DNA of 36,049 bases from Dehalococcoidia bacterium (GTDB taxonomy: Bacteria > Chloroflexota > Dehalococcoidia > SZUA-161 > SpSt-899). A program made the translations under genes and the position numbers. Of this stretch, positions 7,252 to 14,871 are shown piece by piece. Position 1 is the stretch's first letter. Every line of letters begins with the position of its first letter. The notes under the pieces were generated by a model that saw only the letters and a list, made by a program, of their open reading frames with translations, was not told where the DNA came from and did no database searches. The stretch lies in assembly GCA_028711995.1 (NCBI GenBank), contig JAQTRE010000017.1, positions 1 through 36,049 on the forward strand, given 5' to 3'.

Positions 7252-9753
7252 GCGCAGTGCTATCTCCGCACGCTTCTGTTTATCGATGTCTTCGACTATC
7301 TCGATGAATCCAGACACCGTGCCATCCGGCCCGAAGACCGGAACGGCACGGTTCCTGGCGTAGAAACAGCTGCCGTCGTCTCGTATCCCCTGGGTTTCGA
7401 CCTCCGCTGTTCTCCCTGAAGCCATAGCCCGTGCTCCGGGACAATGCGAACAGATGGCTGAGCGCTTCTCGAACTCGTTGAAACAGTACTTGCCCGTAAA
7501 ATCGTCGGCCGGTTTCTGGAACAGGCTGGCAAACGTAGCATTCACGGTGATAATCTTGTATTCCGCGTCCATTACGGCAATACCGAGTAGACTGTTGTCT
7601 GCCAGTGCGCGATAGAGCTCATCGCTTTGACGTAGCGCATTCTCAAGCCGTTTGCGTTCGGTTATGTCACGTGTTACTCCGATGATCCCTGCAGGCTTGC
7701 CGTCGGAACCTCGCAGGAATCTGGCATGAGAATGGGTCCAGATGGTCGAACCGTCCTTGCGGTATTGTTCAGCTTCGAATTGTATAGAGCGTAGCACCTC
7801 TTCAGGTTCGTTCAGCTCAAGTTGCAGCTCGCTCTGGAAAAGGTTTGTCACCATTCCCCGCGATTCAGGTGTAAAGATGTCTTTCAGTGAATGGGCCATT
7901 GATTCTTCGACAGAATATCCGTAGATTCGGGTAACCGAAGGACTGTTGTAGGTAAATCGGAGATTCATGTCCATCGTCCAGATCACATCGGTGGCGTTTT
8001 CGGCCAAGCGACGGTATCGCTCCTCGCTCTCATACAGCGCATCTTGTGCCTTCAATCGGGAAATGCTTTCTCCTATCTGGCTGGCGATCTGCTCCAGCGC
8101 GTTGCGCACAAGGGCGGGGACTTCATTCTTTGAGTGGGAGGCCACGTTGATACAGGCTATTACCCGGTGATTGTGGACAACCGGAAGAATCGCACTGGCC
8201 TGCAGGCCCTCACGTTTTCTGACATCATCCAGAGGAATGCCCAGATTCATGTAGTTGGTATACAGGGGCATGGCGTCCATCACGAGTAGAGTACTCGGAG
8301 AGTTGGGCTCATGGTAGGAGACGCTGGAGATGAAATCGGCTGACAATCCGCAGTGGCATTCCAGCCTCAGTCCTCCAGAACTCTCATCAACCAGGTATAT
8401 CCCTCCTGAATCCATTTCAGAGACTTTGAGAACTGTGTCAAGGCTGAGTCTAAGACCTTCATCAAGCTTGTTGGTAGCAGACAAGGCCTGGGAAAGGCGG
8501 AGTTGCATATCAGCCAGCATCTCCACTCGTTTTTTTTCGGTGATGTCTCTCATCACGCCAAATATCAACCTTGGCGCGCCTGTGGCATCTCTGACTACAT
8601 TGCTTGAATTGGACGTTACCACGGGGTCGCTGCCCATGGGCGTGAAGGCCATCTCGTGATAACTCATCTGTAGGCCCGCAAAGCATTTCTGCAAACTGGC
8701 AGAAGCCTTCTCCACCTCAGCCGGATCGGCCACCACACTCAGCACTTGTAGTGCCTGAAGTCCCACAACATCTTCTCTTTTAGAGAAACCCAACAGTTTC
8801 AAGTAGGCGTCATTGACATCAATCAGCGTTCCTTTAAGATCAACCACGCAGAGGCCGTCGGTCATGCTCCCGAGCAATCCCTCGCTGTAGGATTTGGCTT
8901 CTGCTATTTCATCGATCCTTGATTTGAGGTCCTCTTCGATGGCGCGAAGTTGCTCATTCTGGGCATGGAGAAGATGGTTCTTCTCACGTATCGCCTGTTC
9001 TATCTCTTCATGCTTGGTGATATCTCTAGTGATAACGAGAATGCCTCGTTTGCCGTTTTCAAGCGTGATAGGATCGTGGTCCGCCTCGACGAGAATGCGG
9101 TGGCCATCTTTGTGGATAGCTTCCGAGTAGACCGGCTGATTGAGTTCGCTGGAAAGAATTTTGCCGTAGAGGCCAATCAGCTGTTCTCTCATTTCGGGGA
9201 CAATCGATTGCGTGTCGGCGAAATGCTTTCCCAGCACCTCCGCTTTTCTGTAACCCAAGGTGTTCTCTATCGCATTGCTGACATCAACGATTATGCCCTG
9301 TTCATCGAGACAGTAGATGACATCCCGGGCGTTCTCAAAAATGGCCTTGTATTTTTCCGCATTTGCTTCTAATAGGGTCCCGATTCGATGTCGGTGGAGA
9401 GCCATTCCAATGTTGGTCTGCAGTTCACGGTCTTTGAGGGGTTTGGTGAGGTATGCCAGTGGACTGGTGGCTTTGGCTCCTTCCAGATTGGTCGCGTCCG
9501 AATAGTCCGTCAGGTAGATCAGAGGAATATTCCATCGATTGCTGATGTACGCGGCAGTATCTACTGCATCGATGTTGCCTTGCAGATCGATATCCACGAG
9601 CAGCAGGTCCGGGGTGATTTCTCCGGCATACCGGACGGCATCCTCGCCGGTATGGGCCACCAGGGTGTCATGACCCATGCGTTTGAGCCGATCCTGGAGG
9701 TCTTCCGCGATGGCAGAATCGTCTTCAACCACAAGAATCAGAGCTGACTTCAT
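5779..9753 (-). CDS. Hybrid sensor histidine kinase: receiver, six PAS, GAF, HisKA, HATPase
   Basis: 1324 residues without membrane segments, so a cytoplasmic sensor. Order: receiver 3-120 (phospho-Asp 54 in LLVDIDLQ, Lys in YLTKPL); PAS 131-250; PAS 290-410; GAF about 415-565; PAS 575-705; PAS 710-830, containing a cysteine cluster (Cys757, then ICSHCP near 767-772); PAS 835-950; PAS 960-1080; HisKA with phospho-His 1106 in SVSHELRTP; HATPase with N box (ITNLVSNAASYS), DQGIGI and GGSGLGLS. An N-terminal receiver lets another kinase modulate it. GAGGAATAA precedes the ATG. The final 490 residues and the sequence just past the stop are almost the same as in the kinase at 13399-17313. It precedes a single-domain regulator on the same strand. 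Ligands cannot be predicted from sequence. Confidence 0.93.
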   Translation of the reverse strand: MKSALILVVEDDSAIAEDLQDRLKRMGHDTLVAHTGEDAVRYAGEITPDLLLVDIDLQGNIDAVDTAAYISNRWNIPLIYLTDYSDATNLEGAKATSPLAYLTKPLKDRELQTNIGMALHRHRIGTLLEANAEKYKAIFENARDVIYCLDEQGIIVDVSNAIENTLGYRKAEVLGKHFADTQSIVPEMREQLIGLYGKILSSELNQPVYSEAIHKDGHRILVEADHDPITLENGKRGILVITRDITKHEEIEQAIREKNHLLHAQNEQLRAIEEDLKSRIDEIAEAKSYSEGLLGSMTDGLCVVDLKGTLIDVNDAYLKLLGFSKREDVVGLQALQVLSVVADPAEVEKASASLQKCFAGLQMSYHEMAFTPMGSDPVVTSNSSNVVRDATGAPRLIFGVMRDITEKKRVEMLADMQLRLSQALSATNKLDEGLRLSLDTVLKVSEMDSGGIYLVDESSGGLRLECHCGLSADFISSVSYHEPNSPSTLLVMDAMPLYTNYMNLGIPLDDVRKREGLQASAILPVVHNHRVIACINVASHSKNEVPALVRNALEQIASQIGESISRLKAQDALYESEERYRRLAENATDVIWTMDMNLRFTYNSPSVTRIYGYSVEESMAHSLKDIFTPESRGMVTNLFQSELQLELNEPEEVLRSIQFEAEQYRKDGSTIWTHSHARFLRGSDGKPAGIIGVTRDITERKRLENALRQSDELYRALADNSLLGIAVMDAEYKIITVNATFASLFQKPADDFTGKYCFNEFEKRSAICSHCPGARAMASGRTAEVETQGIRDDGSCFYARNRAVPVFGPDGTVSGFIEIVEDIDKQKRAEIALRESEEKFRALAEYSPDTIVRVDRNYRLLYTNAAQANWTGIPQDEWIGKTSRELGLSEEMCQLGENAIDEVFLTGKAKRLEFSFPDGRCFDSILRPELDTEGNVKAIICSSRDISAQKQIENELRQSRETYRVAAEAFPDAIGIMDLQGTLTYVSQQAISMFGYQNAEEMMGRSFADFVATTESQEEMALRFQKTLAEGISKDVAFTLAKKDGTRFAASISAAVIRDASGTPTRIIGFTKDITDRKRAELEEARAKALEELDRMKTALLASVSHELRTPLTSIKGLASTLVQPDVTWDLQTQHEFLYEIDQAANRLTYIVSDLIDMSQLEAGTMRMENVPGKISTILNQINRQLTTASQKHKFEIEAASDLPMINCDTVRIGQVITNLVSNAASYSDEGTTITLEARHVGENIEISVTDQGIGISNNELERVFDRFYRLETGVTRRRGGSGLGLSICKGIIERHGGKIWAESQEGKGSQFTFTLPISKMSEP

Positions 9754-10041
9754 TTATTCCTCGCGCGCTTTTGAGTCGGACTCCTGAAAGGTGATCCTGA
9801 GTGCTATGCGCCTCTCCACTTCGCCCGGATGTTAGCCTCCGGTTGCCTCATCTGAGAATCCGGATTATCGGAGACTAACTGAGTTTAGTTGACTTACATG
9901 TGGACTGTACAGTTGAAATGCCCGCATCTTTCATGCATGAAATCCAGCAATTTTTCTGGGTGCATACTCATGAATCAGCGGATTACCTCGTTTAGGCTTT
10001 GGTCTGTCAATCCCAAGTCTCGGCAACTCCAACCCCTGAAG
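9754..10041. other. Divergent intergenic region; left part is shared with the second kinase's upstream region
   Basis: No gene seen. Bases 9806-9872 align with 17573-17640, upstream of the second kinase, so the duplicated unit included its leader or promoter. No convincing -35/-10 pair for the kinase was found on the minus strand. The right part leads into the yajQ promoter. Confidence 0.5.
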
Positions 10042-10050
10042 TGGTACAAT
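10042..10050 (+). promoter_or_regulatory. Extended -10 promoter of yajQ
   Basis: TGGTACAAT is an extended -10 whose start site would fall near 10057, giving a 5' leader of about 30 bases with GAGGGAGGG as ribosome site. The same TGGTACAAT appears upstream of the oxidoreductase gene near 30520. Confidence 0.45.
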
Positions 10051-10085
10051 AACCTGGGGAAATCGTCGCCGCGAGGGAGGGAAAG

Positions 10086-10577
10086 ATGCCGTCAGTAGAT
10101 GTAGTCAGTATGGTAGACATGCAGGCAATGGACAATGCGGTCAATAATTTAAAGCGGGAGATATCCACGCGGTTTGATTTCAGAAGCATCAAAACTGAGA
10201 TCACTCTCGACCGAAAAGAGAAGACCATTCATGTTCTTACCGGAGATGAAGGGAAAGTCCAGTCGGTCACCGACATGCTGCTGGATCAATGCATCCGGTT
10301 CAAAGTGGACCTCAAGTGCCTGGACATCAAAGAGATCGAGCCCAGCTCACAGGGGGCAGCCAAAAGGAATATCCAGATCAAGGAGGGCATTCCCAAATTG
10401 ACCTGCCAGAAGATTGTCAAACTCATCAAGGGGACGAAGATCAAGGTCCAGCCGGCTATTCAAGACGACCGTGTCAGGTTCACCGGCAAGAAAATTGACG
10501 ATCTCCAGGAGATCATGCAGCTTCTCCGGGAGCAGGATTACGATATTCCTCTGCAGTTCATCAATATGAAGAGCTGA
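10086..10577 (+). CDS. yajQ: YajQ family cyclic-di-GMP-binding/nucleotide-binding protein
   Basis: 163 residues, full length for the family, with its hallmark start: PSVDVVSMVDMQAMDNAVNN followed by REISTRFDF. The C-terminal half keeps KLTCQKIVKLIKGTKIKVQ and VRFTGKKIDDLQEIMQLLRE, ending in the usual PLQFINM. YajQ proteins have two ferredoxin-like domains; they bind tRNA or nucleotides in vitro, and some bind cyclic di-GMP and modulate transcription factors. Cytoplasmic. It is the only gene of its unit apart from the micro-ORF unit that follows, which has its own promoter and supplies the next terminator. Confidence 0.93.
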   Translation: MPSVDVVSMVDMQAMDNAVNNLKREISTRFDFRSIKTEITLDRKEKTIHVLTGDEGKVQSVTDMLLDQCIRFKVDLKCLDIKEIEPSSQGAAKRNIQIKEGIPKLTCQKIVKLIKGTKIKVQPAIQDDRVRFTGKKIDDLQEIMQLLREQDYDIPLQFINMKS

Positions 10578-10596
10578 CACGCGAACATGCTGTAGA

Positions 10597-10625
10597 TTGA
10601 CCGTTGCGCCTGAAAATGGTATAAT
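10597..10625 (+). promoter_or_regulatory. Near-consensus sigma-70 promoter of a short transcription unit
   Basis: TTGACC, exactly 17 bases, TATAAT. It is among the best promoters in the window and lies just after the yajQ stop. Transcription would start near 10632 and run to the intrinsic terminator at 10849-10877, giving an RNA of roughly 245 bases. Confidence 0.75.
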
Positions 10626-10671
10626 GCGGGCAAGAAAAGTGGGGTTGGCGCCGACAACGAGGAGGTGTGAG

Positions 10672-10758
10672 ATGAAGCTTTTCAAGTGGTATGGCGGGTG
10701 GAAGTATCCGGAAGTGGCCCTGTCTGACAGGCAGGGGGTGGAAGTTGGGTCGGCCTGA
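10672..10758 (+). CDS. Candidate 28-residue microprotein in its own transcription unit
   Basis: An ATG with a strong ribosome site (GAGGAGGTG, about five bases upstream) opens a 28-codon frame rich in aromatics at its start (MKLFKWYGGWKYPEVAL) and ending GVEVGSA. The unit has its own near-consensus promoter and terminator and contains no other gene. I know of no family for it. The stop codon lies at the base of a strong hairpin: GGGTCGGCC pairs with GGCCGAGCCC across a 17-base loop (one bulged G). So the transcript may instead be a structured small RNA whose ribosome-site-like sequence is incidental, or a dual-function RNA. Confidence 0.4.
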   Translation: MKLFKWYGGWKYPEVALSDRQGVEVGSA

Positions 10759-10848
10759 GAGTTTCATCTAACGGCCGAGCCCGTCCCTCGGAAGGCCAGC
10801 CGAATCCGGAAGCAAATCCCGGAGGCAGGCCCCCCAGCAAGGCTTATT

Positions 10849-10877
10849 AGAGGGTTCCTGAAAAGGAACCCTCTTTT
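10849..10877 (+). terminator. Strong intrinsic terminator
   Basis: AGAGGGTTCC and GGAACCCTCT pair perfectly (10 bp) around TGAAAA, with TTT following (the arm itself ends in CTCT, giving a TCTTTT tail). It ends the micro-ORF unit and probably yajQ read-through, facing the convergent corA gene. Confidence 0.85.
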
Positions 10878-10967
10878 CATATCCCACACAAGGTCAATGT
10901 CCTCCTCATTAGTTGGTCTATCTGCCACAGACTGCAAGCGATTGTTTGGCTCATCTCCGGGCTGGAG

Positions 10968-12065
10968 TCAGTTGCCCAACAAGTCCTTCTGCCATCGCTT
11001 GATGTGATCCATGGCGGGAGCATAACCGATGATCTTATGTGGATCAACCTTGAAAGGCTTTACATTGGTGACCTGCCAGCGTCGGCGGCCGAGCCACGTC
11101 CGCGCCCAGAAAAACCAAAGGGCCACCATCCCGGCCAACCCCATAAATCCAATGACGGCAAAATAGGCCCAATCTACACCTAATTCCGGCATATGCTCAA
11201 AGTTCATCCCATATATTCCGGCCAGAAGTGTGAGAGGCATGAAAATAGTGGCCACAATAGAGAGTACCCTCATCGTTTCATTCTGCCGATTTGCCACCGA
11301 AGATAAGTAGGTTGAGAGAGCATTATCAGCCCTGTCTCTTAGGATCTGGTTCCACTCTTCGATGCGCACCATGTGGTCGTATATATCCCGATAGAATATC
11401 TGGGCTTCCGGTGCGATAATGCGGAATTCGCCCCTGCTCAGTCGGCCAATGGTCTCTCGCTGGAGAGCCATAACCCGATGCAAGCGCTGTGTTGACCGCT
11501 TGAGTTGCATGATGGCCTCCAGAATCGAGGGCTGAGGGTTTTGAATCACAGATTCCTCGATCTCCTCTGCCCTGTCACTCATGCGGTCGATGGTGGGCAA
11601 GACATTATCCACCAGTGTATCAATGAGCGCATGAACGAGAAAATCCGCCCCTTTTCTCATGGGACGATCATCAGCTTCTTCCACCAAATGCTTGATGGAT
11701 TCCACGCTGTAGAGAGGGGCGCTGTGATTGCTCACCACAAAGTGACGGCCGAGGAAAATTTCCAGTTCCGCTGTCTCCACAATGTCTGATTCGGCTGCAT
11801 GATTTATGCCATGGACGATGACAAAGAGGTAATCCCCAAAGTCGTCGACCTTGGGAGGGAATATCCGAGGGTCAACACAATTTTCGATCGCCAGATGGTG
11901 GAAATCGAATGTGCGTTTCAGGAATTCCCCGTCCTCAGGTGTGGTGGCGCTGATATCCACCCAGAGCAGGCCCTGTTTGGACTCAAAAATAGACTTGACA
12001 TCCGTCTCACTCAGATGATACTTCAAATCATTTTCAGGGCTCAGATAATATGCTTCAAACGGCAT
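10968..12065 (-). CDS. corA: CorA family Mg2+/Co2+ transporter
   Basis: 365 residues: a large N-terminal cytoplasmic domain, a long helical stalk (about 155-260), and two membrane helices (about 266-285 and 300-320) separated by the family signature YGMNFEHMPELG, with GMN at 286-288. CorA is a pentameric Mg2+ channel. The protein continues about 40 residues past the second helix (RTWLGRRRWQ onward to WQKDLLGN), where most CorA proteins end within a few basic residues, so it carries an extra cytoplasmic tail. GGAGGTG precedes the ATG. It is a single gene, convergent with the yajQ/micro-ORF region. Mg2+, Co2+ or Zn2+ specificity cannot be decided. Confidence 0.93.
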   Translation of the reverse strand: MPFEAYYLSPENDLKYHLSETDVKSIFESKQGLLWVDISATTPEDGEFLKRTFDFHHLAIENCVDPRIFPPKVDDFGDYLFVIVHGINHAAESDIVETAELEIFLGRHFVVSNHSAPLYSVESIKHLVEEADDRPMRKGADFLVHALIDTLVDNVLPTIDRMSDRAEEIEESVIQNPQPSILEAIMQLKRSTQRLHRVMALQRETIGRLSRGEFRIIAPEAQIFYRDIYDHMVRIEEWNQILRDRADNALSTYLSSVANRQNETMRVLSIVATIFMPLTLLAGIYGMNFEHMPELGVDWAYFAVIGFMGLAGMVALWFFWARTWLGRRRWQVTNVKPFKVDPHKIIGYAPAMDHIKRWQKDLLGN

Positions 12066-12303
12066 GTTTCACCTCCATGATTTGAAAGGTCAGCCGGTCA
12101 CTCCCCGATTTAGGCTCACTGATCAGCTGGTTGGTGTGGGCATGTCTGAGACGTAACGCCTCATGAGATATTCTACTTCCTTCACCATCCAAATGCCACG
12201 ATTCTGTTGATTATTTCAGGCCTATTTTTGGATTAGGGAAGAATGGGAGACTGGAATCTTTGAGCGGAGACAGGAATGTTGACTCGGCGCACTGGATGTT
12301 TTC
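12066..12303. other. Divergent intergenic region between corA and the Usp gene
   Basis: No gene seen. An imperfect inverted repeat TGAG...CTCA with inner ACG/CGC halves lies at 12147-12163 and could be an operator for corA. No confident corA promoter was found. Confidence 0.3.
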
Positions 12304-12332
12304 TTGACACGTTGGCCAGGTTTCTTTACAAT
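12304..12332 (+). promoter_or_regulatory. Consensus-like sigma-70 promoter of the tandem Usp gene
   Basis: TTGACA, exactly 17 bases, TACAAT. The -35 is perfect. Start site near 12339, leader about 46 bases. This suggests strong basal expression. Confidence 0.75.
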
Positions 12333-12384
12333 CCTGTACATCAACAACCGGACTTGTGATCTCAGAGTGTGAGAGGGGAAAGAC

Positions 12385-13302
12385 ATGAGAGTTATTCTAG
12401 CCATCGATGGGTCTTCTTATTCCGAAATGGGCATCAAGATGCTAAAGGCATTACAGCTTCCCTCTCATACAGAAGTCACGGCAATGACCGTCGTGCCTGA
12501 GCAGACCTTTCTGGGGGGGATAAAACTCGATATGTTGAAAGGCGGGCCTAAGGCCGGAAAGCTTGCTCGCAAGGCGCAGGAGCAGAAGGCGGCCGAATTG
12601 ATGTGGGAGACAGTGGAAAAACTGCAACCGGCCAGTCTCAAGATCGATACCCAGGTTAGATGGGGAAAACCTGCCGAGCAGATACTGGAGGCTGCTCACG
12701 ATTTGAGAGCCGGCCTGATCTTGATCGGCGCTAAAGGTTTTGCTGCATCTCCGCTCTCTCCCCTGGGAGACATCGCCCAGAGGATAATGAGATACGCAGA
12801 ATGCAGCGTACTGATGGTCAAAGAGGAGCCCTCTGATTTCAGGCGAGTCCTGTTGGCCACAGACGGCTCCACGTACTCCAATGAAGCAACACGTTTTCTC
12901 ATTGATCTTCCATTGCCCCGAAGCAGAAGCCAGATTATATTCGTTGTGACGGCTCTCCAGTCTCATGTTGCCGCCTATCTGAAGATGCAGAGTTTAGATA
13001 TTGAAGCCAATCAGGAGATACTGGCGGAGCTCCAAGCAGCCGAGGAGAGAGAAGCCCAGAATCTATTGGAAAGGACCAAAAAGGAGCTCCAGCAGAAGAA
13101 TTATGAAGCTCTCCCCATGGTGTTGAGGGGCGATCCTGCTCAGGAGATACTGGCGGCAGCGGAGAGGTTTAATCCCGATTTGACCGTGATCGGGGCGAAG
13201 GGTCTGAGTGGAATCGAGTCGTTTCTGCTGGGGGGTGTGGCTCAGAGGGTGGCCAAGTACACCAGAAGCTCAGTGCTCATGGTGAGGCCATCAGAGAAAT
13301 AG
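12385..13302 (+). CDS. Tandem-domain universal stress protein (UspA family)
   Basis: 305 residues made of two Usp domains. Domain 1 (1-145) begins MRVILAIDGSSYSE and ends with GAKGFAASPLSPLGDIAQ then CSVLMVKEE. Domain 2 (about 150-305) begins RVLLATDGSTYSNEA and ends GAKGLSGIESFLLGGVAQ then SSVLMVR. Both keep the G-x2-G-x9-G nucleotide-binding pattern, although the residue after the last Gly (usually Ser/Thr) is Asp or Gly, so ATP binding may be weak. Usp proteins are cytoplasmic stress regulators. AGAGGGGAAAG precedes the ATG. It is a single gene behind a strong promoter. Confidence 0.92.
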   Translation: MRVILAIDGSSYSEMGIKMLKALQLPSHTEVTAMTVVPEQTFLGGIKLDMLKGGPKAGKLARKAQEQKAAELMWETVEKLQPASLKIDTQVRWGKPAEQILEAAHDLRAGLILIGAKGFAASPLSPLGDIAQRIMRYAECSVLMVKEEPSDFRRVLLATDGSTYSNEATRFLIDLPLPRSRSQIIFVVTALQSHVAAYLKMQSLDIEANQEILAELQAAEEREAQNLLERTKKELQQKNYEALPMVLRGDPAQEILAAAERFNPDLTVIGAKGLSGIESFLLGGVAQRVAKYTRSSVLMVRPSEK

Positions 13303-13321
13303 CGGCTGCATTTTTCAGCCG
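13303..13321 (+). terminator. Weak terminator-like hairpin after the Usp gene
   Basis: CGGCTG and CAGCCG enclose CATTTTT immediately after the stop codon. There is no T-run behind the stem, so termination efficiency is doubtful. Confidence 0.3.
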
Positions 13322-13369
13322 GTACGGTAGGATGGGAATCAACTATCACCGGAATTGATCAGGCGGGAA

Positions 13370-14871
13370 GCCTGGAATTCAGAAGTCTCTGCATGTAGCT
13401 ATGTTTTGGTCATTTTGGATACGGGCAGGGTAAAGTTGAATCGGGAGCCTTTTCCTTCCTGGCTCTGAACCCAAATGTTACCGCCGTGACTCTCGATGAT
13501 TCCTTTGCTGATCGATAGTCCCAATCCGCTTCCTCCCCTCCGGCGCGTCACCCCGGTCTCCAAACGGTAGAATCGGTCAAACACCCTTCCCAGTTCGTTT
13601 TCGGCAATGCCGATCCCCTGATCGGTCACGCTGACCTCAATATTTTCGCCGATGTGCTTTGCTTCCAGGGTGATCGTTGTTCCCTCCTCGGAATAGGAGG
13701 CGGCATTGGAAATCAGGTTTGTGATCACCTGCCCGATGCGGATCTCGTCGCAATTGATGAGGGGAAGGTCCGATGCTGCTTTGATTTCAAGGGTGTGTTT
13801 TCGGGCTGCCGTGATCAACTGGTGGTGAATCTGATTCAGAATAGTGGGTATCTTGCTGGGCACGTTTTCCATTCTCATCGTGCCTGCTTCCAGTTGAGAC
13901 ATATCGATCAGATCACCCACGATGTAAGTCAGCCCATTGGCAGCCTGCTCGATGTCGTGGAGGAATTCCTGCTGTGTCTGAAGGTCCCAGGTTACATCGG
14001 GTTGAAGGAGGGTGCTGGCCAATCCTTTGATGGAAGTAAGGGGTGTTCTGAGTTCATGGGAAACACTGGCCAGGAGAGCTGTCTTCATCAAGTCGAGTCC
14101 TTCAAGCGCCCTGGCCCGGGCCGTTTCCTGTTCCGCCCGTTTTCGGTCGGTGATGTCCCTGGTGCACCCAATAATGCTGGTCGGCATGCCGGAATCGTCT
14201 CTGATCACGGAGGCGCTGATTGAAGCGGCGAATGGAGTCCCGTCTTTTCTCCAGAGAGTGTATTCTACATCCCTTGATATGCCTTCTCTCAGAGTTTTCT
14301 GGAAATCGAGGGCTATCTTTTCATGACCTTCGGCTGAAGCAAATAAGTCTAAGAAATTCTTTCCCAGCATTTCCTCAGCATCCTCATAACCGAATTCCTT
14401 GGCCGCCTGCTGGGATAGGTAAGTGATAATTCCCTGTAGATTTATTATCCCAATGGCATCCGGGAACGCTTCCGTTGCCGCCCGATACATTTCTCTCGAT
14501 TGCCTCAGTTCATTCTCAACCTGTTTTTGTGCGGAGATATCTCGCGTGGAACAAATGACCGCTTTCACTTTGCCTTCGGCATCCAATTCCGGGCTCAGAA
14601 TCGAATCAAAGTATCGACCATTGGGAAGGCATATTTCCAGTCGTTTAACTTTTCCGGTCCGGAATACTTCATCGATCGCGTTTTCTGATAGTGTGCACAT
14701 ATCTTTCGCAATGCCCAATTCACGGCTGGTTTTTCCGATCCACGCATCTTGCGAAATACCTGTTATTTTTGCCTGGGCAGTATTGACGTACAGGTGCCTG
14801 CAACCCCGGTCAACGCGCACGATTGAGCCAGGCGAATATTCAGTGAGGGCGCGGAACTTCTCCTCGCTCTC
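13370..14871 (-). repeat. Duplicated kinase segment, copy 2
   Basis: Partner of 5750-7251 at a constant offset of 7620 bases. Both copies lie on the minus strand and keep reading frames, so both are under selection or the duplication is recent. The uneven identity suggests gene conversion. Confidence 0.85.

Larger units (their letters stand above)
10632..10877 (+). ncRNA. Candidate structured small RNA (same transcript as the micro-ORF)
   Basis: Bounded by the promoter at 10597-10625 and the terminator at 10849-10877. It can form a near-palindromic hairpin GTTGGC/GCCGAC close to the 5' end, CCTG/CAGG inside the micro-ORF, the strong GGGTCGGCC/GGCCGAGCCC stem over the stop codon, and TCCGG/CCGGA near 10805-10822. 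I compared it mentally with SRP RNA, 6S, tmRNA and RNase P RNA and found no match. Confidence 0.4.

Noticed and set aside
10800-10840. GGAAGCA/GGAGGCAGG sequence recalling the SRP RNA apical loop.
   Set aside because: The conserved GGAA tetraloop with paired AGG/AGCAG internal loop cannot be formed from the surrounding bases.
10759-10960. Long read-through frame after the TGA of the 28-codon micro-ORF, with a hairpin at the TGA, suggesting a selenocysteine codon.
   Set aside because: The hairpin straddles the TGA rather than starting just after it, the extended frame runs through the intrinsic terminator, and the residues beyond show no protein-like pattern.
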